Shown: positions 9,024-17,129 of the stretch, piece after piece
Numbering within the stretch: position 1 is the stretch's first letter
Layout of the letters: each line of letters opens with the position of its first letter
DNA from: Pseudomonadota bacterium
GTDB taxonomy: Bacteria; Bdellovibrionota; Bacteriovoracia; Bacteriovoracales; Bacteriovoracaceae
Assembly: GCA_021299675.1 (NCBI GenBank)
Contig: JAJTIF010000239.1
Coordinates: 1-23,256 of the forward strand
Reading direction: 5' to 3'
Length of the DNA: 23,256 nt
Notes under the pieces: generated by a model
Told to the model about the DNA's origin: nothing
Database searches by the model: none
What the model saw: the letters and a program-made list of their open reading frames with translations, nothing else
Made by a program: the position numbers and the translations under genes

Positions 9024-10926
9024 ACTTAGGCACACCGAAATGCAGGTGTACTGTTTTGGACTCCGGCAGAGTCTCGCCGGATTCCGGATTTTGTCGCTGA
9101 ACAACCCCAAACCCAGTGATACCTAGCTGGATATTGAGACTTTTTGCAAGCCGAGTAGCGGAGGTCTTATCCATACCCACAAAATTAGGCATGCGCCCAG
9201 GGATAACAACCTTTGAAGCAGATTGCTTAAACATAACTGTATCTAGGTTCTTTGTATTAGATGCTTTGTCATAACGTGCAAATTTTGAGAAATCTTTTTT
9301 CTTATAGAGTAGGTGCTGAGTGATTTTTTTAAAGACTGGGGCAGCAGCCACGTTCCCGTAGTAACCCTTTTGTCTCGGGTTATCAATGTATACCAGAACG
9401 ACAAATGAACGACTTACATTAACCGGGAACCCCACGAAGCTGGCCACATAGCCTTCGTAGCCACCACGCTCTGAAACTCGCTGAGCTGTACCTGTTTTCC
9501 CAGCGACTTGATAATGGGGAATGCGGGCATTGGACCCGGTTCCATTCTCAACCGCCTCAATAAGCATTTTACTCACCTCATGAGAGGTATTCTCAGAGAT
9601 AATTCTGTTTTTTTCGATGATCTGGGATTCACTTGTTTTCAGGATCGTAGGTTTAACCAAAAATCCCCCGTTAGCAATCGCTGCATAGGCCCTAAGCATC
9701 TGGAGAGGAGTGGTCGCTACACCGTGACCGAAGCTAATATTCGAAAGGGTTAGTGGCTGAATTTTCTTAGACCTATTAACAATACCACTGGACTCACCCA
9801 GCAACTCGATCCCGGTTTTACTCCCGATCCCAAAATCAAACATGGTCTTTTTGAGACGGTCGTATTTTAAATCGAAAGCTATTTTTGTAGTTCCGACGTT
9901 AGAGCTATATTTTAAAATATCTGTCACGGTTAACCACTCAAACTTCTTATCAGACTCGGCTTCTGAAATGATGTGGTTTTGAACTCGAAGTCTTCCGTAT
10001 TCACAGAAATATTTTTTCGTCGCTGTTGCCACATTGTTTTCAATGGCTGAAGCGATAGTCAGTGTTTTAAATATTGAACCGGGCTCAAAGGGATCACTGA
10101 CAAAACTGAGTCTTCTATCTTCGGAGCGAGATCCCTCGATTTGATTTGGATCAAAGCTCGGGTAGTTTGCCATGGCCAAAATCTCCCCGGTTTCTGCATC
10201 CATGACAGCAGCACCACCGCGAGTTGCATTGTGATAGTCAACGCTTGTCTTAAGGCTATTTTCCGCGATTGATTGTAGCTCCTTATCAATAGACAGGTCT
10301 ACATCTCGGCTGTGGTTTTCCTCAGGGTGAATCTGCTCATATTTAACAGGTCTTCCCTTGGCGTCTCGGTAGAACCTTAGGACCTGGGCCTGGCCCTTAA
10401 GCTTCTCGTTTAAAGACTTTTCGACTCCAGCCATTCCCACATTATCAAGCCCGGTGAAACCGATGAGTTGGCTCGATAGTTCTTTGTTAGGGTAGACGCG
10501 AGTATTAACGGGCTCGAGCTTAATGTGCTTGAGCTTTTTTAGATTAACGATCTGATTTTCACTTAGTTTAATTTTTCTTGCGAGCCAGGTGTGCTTGTTT
10601 CTGTTTTTTACTTTGTTCCATGTCGATTGGATCGTTAATTGGGGGACGAATTGTGACAGTATCTTTACTTCACTCTTAAACTCATTGCCCTTGTTTCTGG
10701 GAAACGCAAATACGTTCCAGGTCTGGACATTGATCGCAAGTGGGTTAGCGTTTCGATCGAAGATGTTTCCACGGTGAGGGAAAGATTTTATTTCACGGAC
10801 GTACTGGCTTCGAGCGTAGCTAAGTAGTTTTTCTTTTTGAAAGATTTGAATGAAGCTTGCCTTAGCAATCACCAGTCCAAATAAGACCACAAAGAAAATA
10901 AACGATAACTGAATTCTCTTTTTCAC
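9016..10926 (-). CDS. ftsI: Division-specific class B penicillin-binding protein FtsI (PBP3) with C-terminal PASTA domain
   Basis: Septal DD-transpeptidase that cross-links peptidoglycan with FtsW. The 636 residues begin with a membrane anchor (about 6-24), then the dimerisation/pedestal region including FPHRGNIFDRN. The transpeptidase motifs are S284-I-F-K287, S341-S-N343 and K477-T-G479. Residues from about 570 to the end form one PASTA repeat, ending in HLHFGVPKYE. A PASTA tail is absent from E. coli FtsI but known in several other lineages. The start is GTG at 10926, preceded by AGGGGG three bases upstream. It lies 30 bases after ftsL, the largest gap in the block. Confidence 0.95.
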   Translation of the reverse strand: MKKRIQLSFIFFVVLFGLVIAKASFIQIFQKEKLLSYARSQYVREIKSFPHRGNIFDRNANPLAINVQTWNVFAFPRNKGNEFKSEVKILSQFVPQLTIQSTWNKVKNRNKHTWLARKIKLSENQIVNLKKLKHIKLEPVNTRVYPNKELSSQLIGFTGLDNVGMAGVEKSLNEKLKGQAQVLRFYRDAKGRPVKYEQIHPEENHSRDVDLSIDKELQSIAENSLKTSVDYHNATRGGAAVMDAETGEILAMANYPSFDPNQIEGSRSEDRRLSFVSDPFEPGSIFKTLTIASAIENNVATATKKYFCEYGRLRVQNHIISEAESDKKFEWLTVTDILKYSSNVGTTKIAFDLKYDRLKKTMFDFGIGSKTGIELLGESSGIVNRSKKIQPLTLSNISFGHGVATTPLQMLRAYAAIANGGFLVKPTILKTSESQIIEKNRIISENTSHEVSKMLIEAVENGTGSNARIPHYQVAGKTGTAQRVSERGGYEGYVASFVGFPVNVSRSFVVLVYIDNPRQKGYYGNVAAAPVFKKITQHLLYKKKDFSKFARYDKASNTKNLDTVMFKQSASKVVIPGRMPNFVGMDKTSATRLAKSLNIQLGITGFGVVQRQNPESGETLPESKTVHLHFGVPKYE

Positions 10927-10956
10927 AAGCCCCCTATACTAAGCACATCCATATGC

Positions 10957-11271
10957 TTAGGGAATAAGGATTATTTGCTCGGGGCCTGGTTCTTTCAGAT
11001 TGAACTTCTCCGCAAATTCACGAAGTCGTTGCACCGAAAGCATCCGTGCCCGTTGCGCCTTTAATTCCTTGTTCTGGACTAGAACTTTATTAAAGCTCGT
11101 ATCCAAGCTATCCAGCTGGTAAGCTTGTTCGATTGACTTCATCCTGATAGTCACGAACACGACAGCCAAACAAGAAAACGTTAATGTAAATGGGAGTACA
11201 CGAGGATTGAAAAGTATCTGAACAACTTTGTTATTCGCGAGACCTGTACTTTTCTTTTTTCTTAGAGCCAC
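10957..11271 (-). CDS. ftsL: FtsL-like cell division protein
   Basis: Small bitopic protein of 104 residues with a basic cytoplasmic N-terminus (RKKK), one membrane span (about 25-43) and a following heptad-like helix (SIEQAYQLDSLDTSFNKVLV onward) typical of FtsL/DivIC coiled coils. FtsL links FtsQ, FtsB and FtsW/FtsI at the septum. FtsL sequences are poorly conserved, so the call rests on architecture and on position between rsmH and ftsI. The start codon is GTG at 11271 with a strong GGAGG five bases upstream. Both lie inside rsmH, giving a 41-base overlap. Confidence 0.85.
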   Translation of the reverse strand: MALRKKKSTGLANNKVVQILFNPRVLPFTLTFSCLAVVFVTIRMKSIEQAYQLDSLDTSFNKVLVQNKELKAQRARMLSVQRLREFAEKFNLKEPGPEQIILIP

Positions 11272-12214
11272 CTAACCCTCCATGGTGATCTTCACGCCGC
11301 AGAACCCTCAGCTTGGCACTCCTTGCCCTAGGGTTGGAATCAATTTCGCGCTCGCTTGGAACAATTGGCTTCTTAGTTAATATTGTAACGCGGTTATCTG
11401 ATTTCGCCACTATTTCTTTAAAGGTATGCTTAACGATTCTATCTTCAAGCGAATGAAAGGTAATGATGGCACAGGTTCCTTTTTCGGCGAGCAGAGATGG
11501 AACATCTGCTAGCAATCTCTCTAGCACCCCGAGCTCATCATTCACGGCAATTCTCAGTGCCTGAAATGTTCTCGTGGCCGGGTGAATTCCTTTGTGACGT
11601 TGCCCCGATGGGTAAGAAAGAAAACAAGCCTCTTCCAACTCAGCAGTGGTCCTATAGGGCCGAGTTTTTCTTTGCTCACAAATTCGAGCAGCGATTCGTC
11701 TTGAGAGCCGCTCCTCACCGTACTTATAGAGAAGATCTGCCAAATCAGACTCTGGGAGCTGGTTTACAAGATCAGCAGCGGTCATGATTGAATCGTTAGA
11801 TGGATTCATGCGCATATCTAAAGGAGCATCGCCACGAAAAGAAAAGCCTCTCTCCATCGCATCAAACTGATGGGAAGAGACCCCTAGGTCCGCCAGAATT
11901 CCATTGAATAAACCCGGGTTATTTTCATCGAACCATTTTTTTAGTTGTTCGAAGTTAGCGTGTACTAACTTAGCTCGATCTGACCAACCGTTGGTTTCTA
12001 GAAGCTTAATTCCGTTGGCTATCGCTTCGGGGTCTTGATCAAAAGCAATCAACCGAGCTTTGGGAAAACGGCGCAAAATCTCAGAGCTATGACCGCCCCC
12101 GCCGAAAGTGAGGTCGGCAAAAAGTGCCTGGTCTACCCCCTCTGCCCCTACGGCAAGTGCATCCAAGCACTCATCCAAGAGGACAGAAATGTGAGGGCGA
12201 TATTCAGTGCTCAC
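11231..12214 (-). CDS. rsmH: 16S rRNA (cytosine(1402)-N4)-methyltransferase RsmH (MraW)
   Basis: SAM-dependent methyltransferase acting on C1402 of 16S rRNA and usually the first or second gene of dcw clusters. The 327 residues include the SAM-binding LTFGGGGHS (35-43), FDQDPEA from about 58, and a C-terminal ITFHSLEDRIVKH block followed by NPRARSAKLRVLRR. The start is GTG at 12214, overlapping the mtnP stop (GTGA). mraZ, which often precedes rsmH, is missing; mtnP takes its place. Confidence 0.97.
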   Translation of the reverse strand: MSTEYRPHISVLLDECLDALAVGAEGVDQALFADLTFGGGGHSSEILRRFPKARLIAFDQDPEAIANGIKLLETNGWSDRAKLVHANFEQLKKWFDENNPGLFNGILADLGVSSHQFDAMERGFSFRGDAPLDMRMNPSNDSIMTAADLVNQLPESDLADLLYKYGEERLSRRIAARICEQRKTRPYRTTAELEEACFLSYPSGQRHKGIHPATRTFQALRIAVNDELGVLERLLADVPSLLAEKGTCAIITFHSLEDRIVKHTFKEIVAKSDNRVTILTKKPIVPSEREIDSNPRARSAKLRVLRREDHHGGLGGSKKKEKYRSRE

Positions 12215-13053
12215 TTGAGGATAACTTCTAAAATCTTTTTATGATCATCGGTTAGTTTGGCGGGGTCTGTGACGACTGCAAATTTATTTTCAGGGACGAA
12301 GCTGATTGGATTTTTAACTAGCGAGGGAATAAGTTCAGTCACGAGCTTTTGAGCAGAAACATAGTTGTCTTTCATGACACTCATAATTTCTTGAACCTCA
12401 CAATGTTCTTCTTTCCAGCAGTCATAGTCTGTAACCATCGCAACGGTGGCATAGGCCATACCAGCTTCCTTTGCCAGGAAGGCCTCGGGTACGTTTGTCA
12501 TGCCAATGATTGAAGCTCCGAAAGATCGATAGATCTGAGATTCAGCTCGGGTCGAAAATTGTGGACCCTCAATACACACATAGGATCCACCAAAGTGCGT
12601 CTTCACGCCTGTTTTTTTGCTAACCTCATAGATACGTGACTGAAGACTCTTCTCAACCGGATAAGCCGCAGAAACATGACCTACCATGCCGTTGTCAAAA
12701 AAAGTTCTCTTTCGCAGCCCCTTCGTCCAGTCGATGAACTGATCGGGGAGTACAAAATCGCGGGGGGCATATTGCTCTTGCAGTGAACCGACAGCAGATA
12801 TGCTAACAACCGTATCAACGCCTAATGCTTTCAGTGCATAAATGTTTGCGCGATAGTTAACTTCACTTGGGGTGATAAAGTGGCCAATGCCGTGACGGGG
12901 CAGAAAATAAAACGAAGACCCGCCCACCTCCATCTCCATGACCTTTGAGCTAGGGACACCAAAGGGGGTTTTAACCTCATGCTCTCGGATCAATTTGATC
13001 GCATCAAGTTTGTAAATCCCACTTCCACCGATAACAGCAAGCTTGATGCTCAT
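12211..13053 (-). CDS. mtnP: S-methyl-5'-thioadenosine phosphorylase (MTAP type)
   Basis: Purine nucleoside phosphorylase family 2 enzyme that splits methylthioadenosine into adenine and methylthioribose-1-phosphate, a salvage step after polyamine synthesis. The 280 residues show the phosphate loop GGSGIY (9-14), PRHGIGH (52-58), IEGPQFSTRAES, GMTNVPEAFLAKE (184-196) and TDYDCW (208-213), all characteristic of MTAP. Substrate choice against S-methyl-5'-thioinosine or other 6-oxopurines cannot be proved by eye. The ATG overlaps the upstream dksA-like stop by one base (TAATG), and the gene joins the regulator to rsmH. A link with wall synthesis is not known to me. Confidence 0.9.
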   Translation of the reverse strand: MSIKLAVIGGSGIYKLDAIKLIREHEVKTPFGVPSSKVMEMEVGGSSFYFLPRHGIGHFITPSEVNYRANIYALKALGVDTVVSISAVGSLQEQYAPRDFVLPDQFIDWTKGLRKRTFFDNGMVGHVSAAYPVEKSLQSRIYEVSKKTGVKTHFGGSYVCIEGPQFSTRAESQIYRSFGASIIGMTNVPEAFLAKEAGMAYATVAMVTDYDCWKEEHCEVQEIMSVMKDNYVSAQKLVTELIPSLVKNPISFVPENKFAVVTDPAKLTDDHKKILEVILK

Positions 13054-13499
13054 TAGCGAGAAACTCCTGTGCTTAGGTCGAGGGTTTTACCCAAAGACTT
13101 CGACATCCTGCCGAAGATGTTCGAGGATTCTTCGCGCTCAGACTCTTCCTTACAAAGAATACAAAGGTCTGCGGTAGGACGCGCCATCAAGCGTTCAAAT
13201 CGAATTGTGTCGCTACACTCCGTGCATTCACCGTACTCGCCGGCTTCAATTTTCTTCAGCGCTTTTTCAATTTTTTTTGCATACATGACTTCACGATTTC
13301 TAAAGCGAAGCAAGTGTGAGCCTTCATAATCAGCGATGGCAGCATCAGCCTCATCGTTAACATCATCAGTTGAGTTCAAACCAAGGTCTTCGCTGCTGAC
13401 TTTTCCACTAAAGAGCAAACTTGCTTTTTCTTCCTCTAGCTTGTTTTTAAGCTGGTCGATTTGTTTCTTCGTTAACGGTTTATTCTGTACGGGTGCCAT
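13053..13499 (-). CDS. DksA/TraR-family zinc-finger transcription regulator
   Basis: A 148-residue protein of DksA-like layout: N-terminal coiled-coil arm, an acidic tip DDVNDEADAA (45-54) corresponding to the DxxDxA tip of DksA, and a C4 zinc finger (C92, C95, C113, C116) in GECTECSDTIRFERL and ADLCILCKEE. DksA proteins enter the RNA polymerase secondary channel and act with ppGpp. Other family members work alone, and I cannot tell which applies here. A strong AAGGAG lies seven bases before ATG 13499. It follows mglA by 14 bases and abuts mtnP. Confidence 0.88.
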   Translation of the reverse strand: MAPVQNKPLTKKQIDQLKNKLEEEKASLLFSGKVSSEDLGLNSTDDVNDEADAAIADYEGSHLLRFRNREVMYAKKIEKALKKIEAGEYGECTECSDTIRFERLMARPTADLCILCKEESEREESSNIFGRMSKSLGKTLDLSTGVSR

Positions 13500-13513
13500 T
13501 TAGCCACTCCTTG

Positions 13514-14104
13514 TTATTCTAGTCCGCCCTTAATATTGAGCAGAACCATTTTGCTGATTGTTTTTAAAGTTTCGAAAACACCTTCACCTTGAAACGCCGA
13601 GGCTTCAAATTCGGGAATTTTGCGAGGGTTGAGTTTTTGCGAGAGATCAGTAACCGGGGCAACGTTAGGGAGATCGCGCTTATTCCACTGCATCACAGTG
13701 GGAACCTTAAGCGGATCATACCCCTGATCTTGGAGGTTTTTCTGCAGTGATTGCCAGCTTTCAACATTCGCCTCCATCCGCTCAACCTGTGAGTCCGCAA
13801 CGAAGATAATGCCATCGACCCCGCGAAGAATGAGCTTTCGGCTAGCTTCATAAAACACCTGTCCAGGAACAGTGTAGAGGTGAAAGCGTGTTTTAAACCC
13901 TCTTATCTCTCCAAGATCCAGGGGAAGAAAATCAAAAAACAGAGTTCTTTCGTTTTCCGTGTTTAAAGAAATCATCTTTCCTTTATTTCCAGCTGAGGTT
14001 TTCTGATAGATCCACTGTATATTAGTGGTTTTTCCCCCAAGCCCTGGACCGAAGTACACGATCTTGCAGTTAATTTCTTTGGTATGATAATTTACAAATG
14101 ACAT
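13514..14104 (-). CDS. mglA: MglA-type small Ras-like GTPase
   Basis: Cytoplasmic polarity switch. In Myxococcus it sets the leading pole and drives gliding and type IV pilus motility; in Bdellovibrio it is known to affect prey invasion. The 196 residues are nearly collinear with myxobacterial MglA: MSFVNYHTKEINCKIVYFGP, P-loop GPGLGGKTT (19-27), EIRGFKTRFHLYTVPGQ (TVPGQ at 78-82, lacking the classic DxxG), ASRKLILRGVDGIIFVADSQ and NKRD (141-144). A glycine replaces the cysteine of the Myxococcus GLCGKTT loop. It starts five bases after the MglB-like gene, as in mglBA operons. Confidence 0.97.
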   Translation of the reverse strand: MSFVNYHTKEINCKIVYFGPGLGGKTTNIQWIYQKTSAGNKGKMISLNTENERTLFFDFLPLDLGEIRGFKTRFHLYTVPGQVFYEASRKLILRGVDGIIFVADSQVERMEANVESWQSLQKNLQDQGYDPLKVPTVMQWNKRDLPNVAPVTDLSQKLNPRKIPEFEASAFQGEGVFETLKTISKMVLLNIKGGLE

Positions 14105-14109
14105 AAGGC

Positions 14110-14583
14110 CTACAATCCAAAAAGACGATCCATCTCTGCATCGGTAATGTCGCTAAATAAATAGCCTTCTCTTACCCGCGGAGCTGAAGTCTTCATAAGT
14201 TTATTTGTTTCTATGTATTGAGAAAGTTTTTCTCCTAACAATTTAATCTGTCGCTTTAGAAAAGCTGGATTCGTTACGTCCTGATAAACCGCCGTGAGGT
14301 AGAGGGTGGGCGAGTACATTCTTACGGGATAAATGACGACTCCCTGCTCGGATGTATCGAACACAAATCTAAAATCATGATCTACAACTTTTCCGGCTGC
14401 TTGGGCCATCGCCGCAGAAGCCTCCCAGACCGCACAAGTGAGAGCCGCAAGCGACTGTGAATGCTGATCATTTTTTGCATCCCACACAAGCACGCCGTCA
14501 CCACGGACAACGAGTAACCGGCCTTGGAGGTCGAAACCCTCTTTGCTCATAAACTCATGGATGTGTTGATGAAGATTCATCAT
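14110..14583 (-). CDS. mglB: Roadblock/LC7-domain protein, probable divergent MglB
   Basis: MglB is the dimeric GTPase-activating partner of MglA. The 157 residues match the length of Myxococcus MglB (about 159). The central region (LVVRGDGVLVWDA, then LAALTCAVWEASAAMAQAAG, then VIYPVRMYSPTLYLTAVYQD and a closing amphipathic helix) fits the roadblock fold. The C-terminus LFSDITDAEMDRLFGL closely resembles the acidic tail I recall for MglB (F-x-x-IS-DDDID-LF). It lies immediately upstream of mglA, and its start overlaps the recR stop by one base (TAATG). Sequence identity to MglB is low overall, so GAP activity is inferred. Confidence 0.72.
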   Translation of the reverse strand: MMNLHQHIHEFMSKEGFDLQGRLLVVRGDGVLVWDAKNDQHSQSLAALTCAVWEASAAMAQAAGKVVDHDFRFVFDTSEQGVVIYPVRMYSPTLYLTAVYQDVTNPAFLKRQIKLLGEKLSQYIETNKLMKTSAPRVREGYLFSDITDAEMDRLFGL

Positions 14584-15179
14584 TAAAAACTCTTCCTGTT
14601 TTCCAAGGCTTTTCCAATTGTCATCGGGTCTAGATACTCAAGACTTCCACCGATAGGCATGCCAAATCCGATTCTCTCGACCTGAACCGAGTCCGGGAGA
14701 ATATGCTTGATGTAGGCGCAGGTCGCATCACCCTCAATACTTGGGTTAAGCGCAAGAATAACTACATCCATAAGTTTTCTGTCCGCCAAATCACTAAGTT
14801 TTGAGAGCCTAAGTTGGTCTGGTCCCACCCCTAACAAGGGATTAAGCACTCCGCCCAAAACAATAAATCTTCCTTTATACTGTCCGCTCTTCTCGACCGC
14901 TAGCAGATCAGACACTTGCTCCACCACACAGACCACTCGGGCAGATGTGCGATGATCATTTGAGCAAATTTCGCACAATTGATGATCGGTCCACATTCCA
15001 CATTCTGAGCAATCTTTTAATGTCGCTAACCCTTCCACCGCATGAGCAAAAAACTCAAGGTCGCTATTTCTCCACTTCGTTAGAGAAGTGACCATCCGGA
15101 GTGCAGACTTCTCTCCCACACCTGGAAGCTTTGAGAGCGCAGTAACTGCGTTCTTGATTTTATCTGGCAAACCGATCAT
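14583..15179 (-). CDS. recR: Recombination mediator protein RecR
   Basis: Acts with RecF/RecO to load RecA on gapped DNA. The 198 residues are of standard length: helix-hairpin-helix LPGVGEKSALRM (18-29), a C4 zinc motif (C57, C60, C69, C72) in DCSECGMWTDHQLCEIC, and a Toprim domain from about 80 (VVCVVEQVSDLLAVEKSG ... VVILALNPSIEGDAT). The ATG overlaps the ybaB stop by one base. The dnaX-ybaB-recR order is widespread in bacteria and confirms the call. Confidence 0.97.
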   Translation of the reverse strand: MIGLPDKIKNAVTALSKLPGVGEKSALRMVTSLTKWRNSDLEFFAHAVEGLATLKDCSECGMWTDHQLCEICSNDHRTSARVVCVVEQVSDLLAVEKSGQYKGRFIVLGGVLNPLLGVGPDQLRLSKLSDLADRKLMDVVILALNPSIEGDATCAYIKHILPDSVQVERIGFGMPIGGSLEYLDPMTIGKALENRKSF

Positions 15180-15487
15180 TAAAACATTCCCGGGATACTG
15201 AGACCGCCCGTCACCTTTGACATTGCACTCGAAACCATCTCCTGCGACTGCTTCATCGCTTGATTGACAGCTGTGAAGACAAGCTCCTCGAGAGTTTCTA
15301 CATCATTTGGATCTACCGCTTCTTTTGAAATCTTTATAGAGAGGAGTTCTTGCTTACCGTTTACCTTTACCTTAACTGCTCCACCGCCAGCCGAGGCCTC
15401 TACCTCTCTCTCAGCTAGTTCATTTTGTAGGCTGGCAAGTTTAGCCTGCATCTGCTGGGCTTGTTTCATCATCTGATTGATATTCAT
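15179..15487 (-). CDS. ybaB: YbaB/EbfC-family nucleoid-associated DNA-binding protein
   Basis: A 102-residue protein with the family pattern: a methionine/glutamine-rich helix (MNINQMMKQAQQMQAKLASL), then AGGGAVKVKVNGKQELLSIKI, a conserved acidic turn (VDPNDVETLEELV) and a C-terminal helix. YbaB dimers bind DNA and are placed between dnaX and recR in many genomes. It begins five bases after the dnaX stop. Confidence 0.96.
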   Translation of the reverse strand: MNINQMMKQAQQMQAKLASLQNELAEREVEASAGGGAVKVKVNGKQELLSIKISKEAVDPNDVETLEELVFTAVNQAMKQSQEMVSSAMSKVTGGLSIPGMF

Positions 15488-15492
15488 GGTAT

Positions 15493-17094
15493 CTATTCCT
15501 TGAGAATGACTTTATCCACCTTCGCATTAAAAAGTTTTTCAGCCTCTTTAACGTAGGGGTCGTTGAGTATTAAATTACGTCGCTGTTCAACTTCATCTTT
15601 CGACTTCTTTTCGTGACGATCAGAAATTGAGATGAATCCTGTTTTCTTTGCTTCATCCTGAGTAAGGGTCAAAAACCTAACCTGAATCTGCTCGATGGAA
15701 ACCTCATAGAAGTTTGCCAAGAGCAGCTTGAGTTTTGCCATGACCTCCGGGTCTTTTAAATATTCAGCGGGCATCATCTCATCTTCGACGTAGCCCACTT
15801 CGATCACTAACTTGTCGTCAACAAACTTAGGGGCGCGTAGATAATCCCCGAGTTCGAGATTGGCCCGTATTGTAGGTGCGTTTAAAAGACTATTGGTGAA
15901 GTCTTCAAGTTTGTTGCTTATAATTTTACGCAATTTTTTCTTGGCTTCTAGAGAGGTAGAGGCTTGAGTCGTTTTTTGTCCATGCTTGATCTGTGCCTCG
16001 TCAGGCTTCAGGATTTGTCTTCTGCGGGCAAGCTTCTGGATCACCACATCGACTACTTTTTCTGACTGAGCGGTCTGCAGGGCCCAAATCGCATCTTTAG
16101 AGAATGTTTCATATATCCAAAAAAGCTCGGCATATGTAATGCCTTTTAGCGCCTGATCCTTCAAAAGCCCCTCTGCGTAGCAGTGCTCAGGTGAATCAAT
16201 CTTTTGAATGACTTGATAAAAGTTGTCCATCACCTGATCAATCAGTTTTTTGAGATCAATATTCTCATTGAGTATTGATTTGAAGATTTCAGATGCTGCA
16301 GTCGGATTTTCCTTAAGAACAAATGAGATCAACTCACTCACTGCTCCTGAACGTGCCAGGCCCAAAGCCTGATAAAAAGATCTTTCGTTAATCTCCTGGT
16401 GTCCAGAGAGACTAAGGACTTGGTCGAGAAGTGAAAGCGTGTCACGAACAGATCCCTTTCCGTATTTGGCTAGCTTACGGATCAATTTAGGATCATTAAA
16501 TTTAATTCCCTCAGCTTTTGTGACCTTAAGAATGTGCGCTTCAAGAACATCGTCCAAAACATTTTTAAAATCAAATCTCTGGCAACGTGAAAGAACAGTG
16601 CCCAATAATTTATGAGGATCAGTGGTGGCAAAGACAAAAATCACATGGGCAGGCGGCTCTTCAAGTGTTTTTAATAACGCATTAAAGGCAGGCGTTGAGA
16701 GCATGTGAACTTCATCGATCACATAAAGTTTGTACTCACCTCGAGACGGAAGATAGCGAACGTTTTCTATAAGCTCTCTGACGTTATCTACTCCGTTGTG
16801 ACTTGCGCCGTCAATTTCTTGATAATCCAGAGAGTTACTTTGCTCAATATCCTTGCAAGATTGGCATTCACCACATGGATTCATGTCAGGGCCACGGTTC
16901 TCGCAGCGAACAGCCTTTGCAAACAAACGTGCAATTGATGTTTTTCCTACTCCGCGAGTACCAGTAAACAGATAAGCATGAGCTAGTTTTTTGGCGCGCA
17001 AAGCGTTTTGAAGTGAGCGGGTGACATGCTCTTGCCCAATCACTTCTTCAAAGTGTTTGGGTCTCCATTTTCTGGCAAGAACTTGATAAGACAT
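15493..17094 (-). CDS. dnaX: DNA polymerase III clamp-loader subunit tau (DnaX)
   Basis: AAA+ subunit of the replicative clamp loader. The 533 residues open with MSYQVLARKWRPKHFEEVIG, then P-loop GTRGVGKTS (45-53), a zinc module (C64, C74, C77, C80), Walker B YVIDEVHML, LLKTLEEPPAHVIFVFATT and sensor LSRCQRFDFK. The clamp-loader domains end near residue 365, and the rest is a tau-type C-terminal extension. A run of six A at K386-K387 could allow a shortened gamma-like product (see 15934-15939). ATG 17094 has GGAG four bases upstream. It is the first protein gene of the long operon, with the SRP RNA gene upstream. Confidence 0.97.
   Translation of the reverse strand: MSYQVLARKWRPKHFEEVIGQEHVTRSLQNALRAKKLAHAYLFTGTRGVGKTSIARLFAKAVRCENRGPDMNPCGECQSCKDIEQSNSLDYQEIDGASHNGVDNVRELIENVRYLPSRGEYKLYVIDEVHMLSTPAFNALLKTLEEPPAHVIFVFATTDPHKLLGTVLSRCQRFDFKNVLDDVLEAHILKVTKAEGIKFNDPKLIRKLAKYGKGSVRDTLSLLDQVLSLSGHQEINERSFYQALGLARSGAVSELISFVLKENPTAASEIFKSILNENIDLKKLIDQVMDNFYQVIQKIDSPEHCYAEGLLKDQALKGITYAELFWIYETFSKDAIWALQTAQSEKVVDVVIQKLARRRQILKPDEAQIKHGQKTTQASTSLEAKKKLRKIISNKLEDFTNSLLNAPTIRANLELGDYLRAPKFVDDKLVIEVGYVEDEMMPAEYLKDPEVMAKLKLLLANFYEVSIEQIQVRFLTLTQDEAKKTGFISISDRHEKKSKDEVEQRRNLILNDPYVKEAEKLFNAKVDKVILKE
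15934..15939 (-). promoter_or_regulatory. A6 run in dnaX, possible frameshift/slippage site
   Basis: The coding strand reads AAG AAA AAA TTG at residues 385-388, just after the clamp-loader domains. A -1 shift here (or one extra transcribed A) reads ATT GCG TAA and stops at once (TAA at 15928-15926), giving about 389 residues. E. coli makes gamma at the corresponding boundary by a -1 shift at A AAA AAG followed by an early stop. Here the heptamer is not canonical (G AAA AAA T), and I see no upstream Shine-Dalgarno stimulator. Confidence 0.3.
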
Positions 17095-17129
17095 AAGTCT
17101 CCATAATCACGGTGCTATCAGAGGCGCAC

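Noticed and set aside
9024..9110. Longer murE start at 9110
   Set aside because: Would add 29 cysteine-rich, arginine-rich residues coded entirely over the ftsI PASTA domain. MSDLANYILTG at 9023 is the natural N-terminus.
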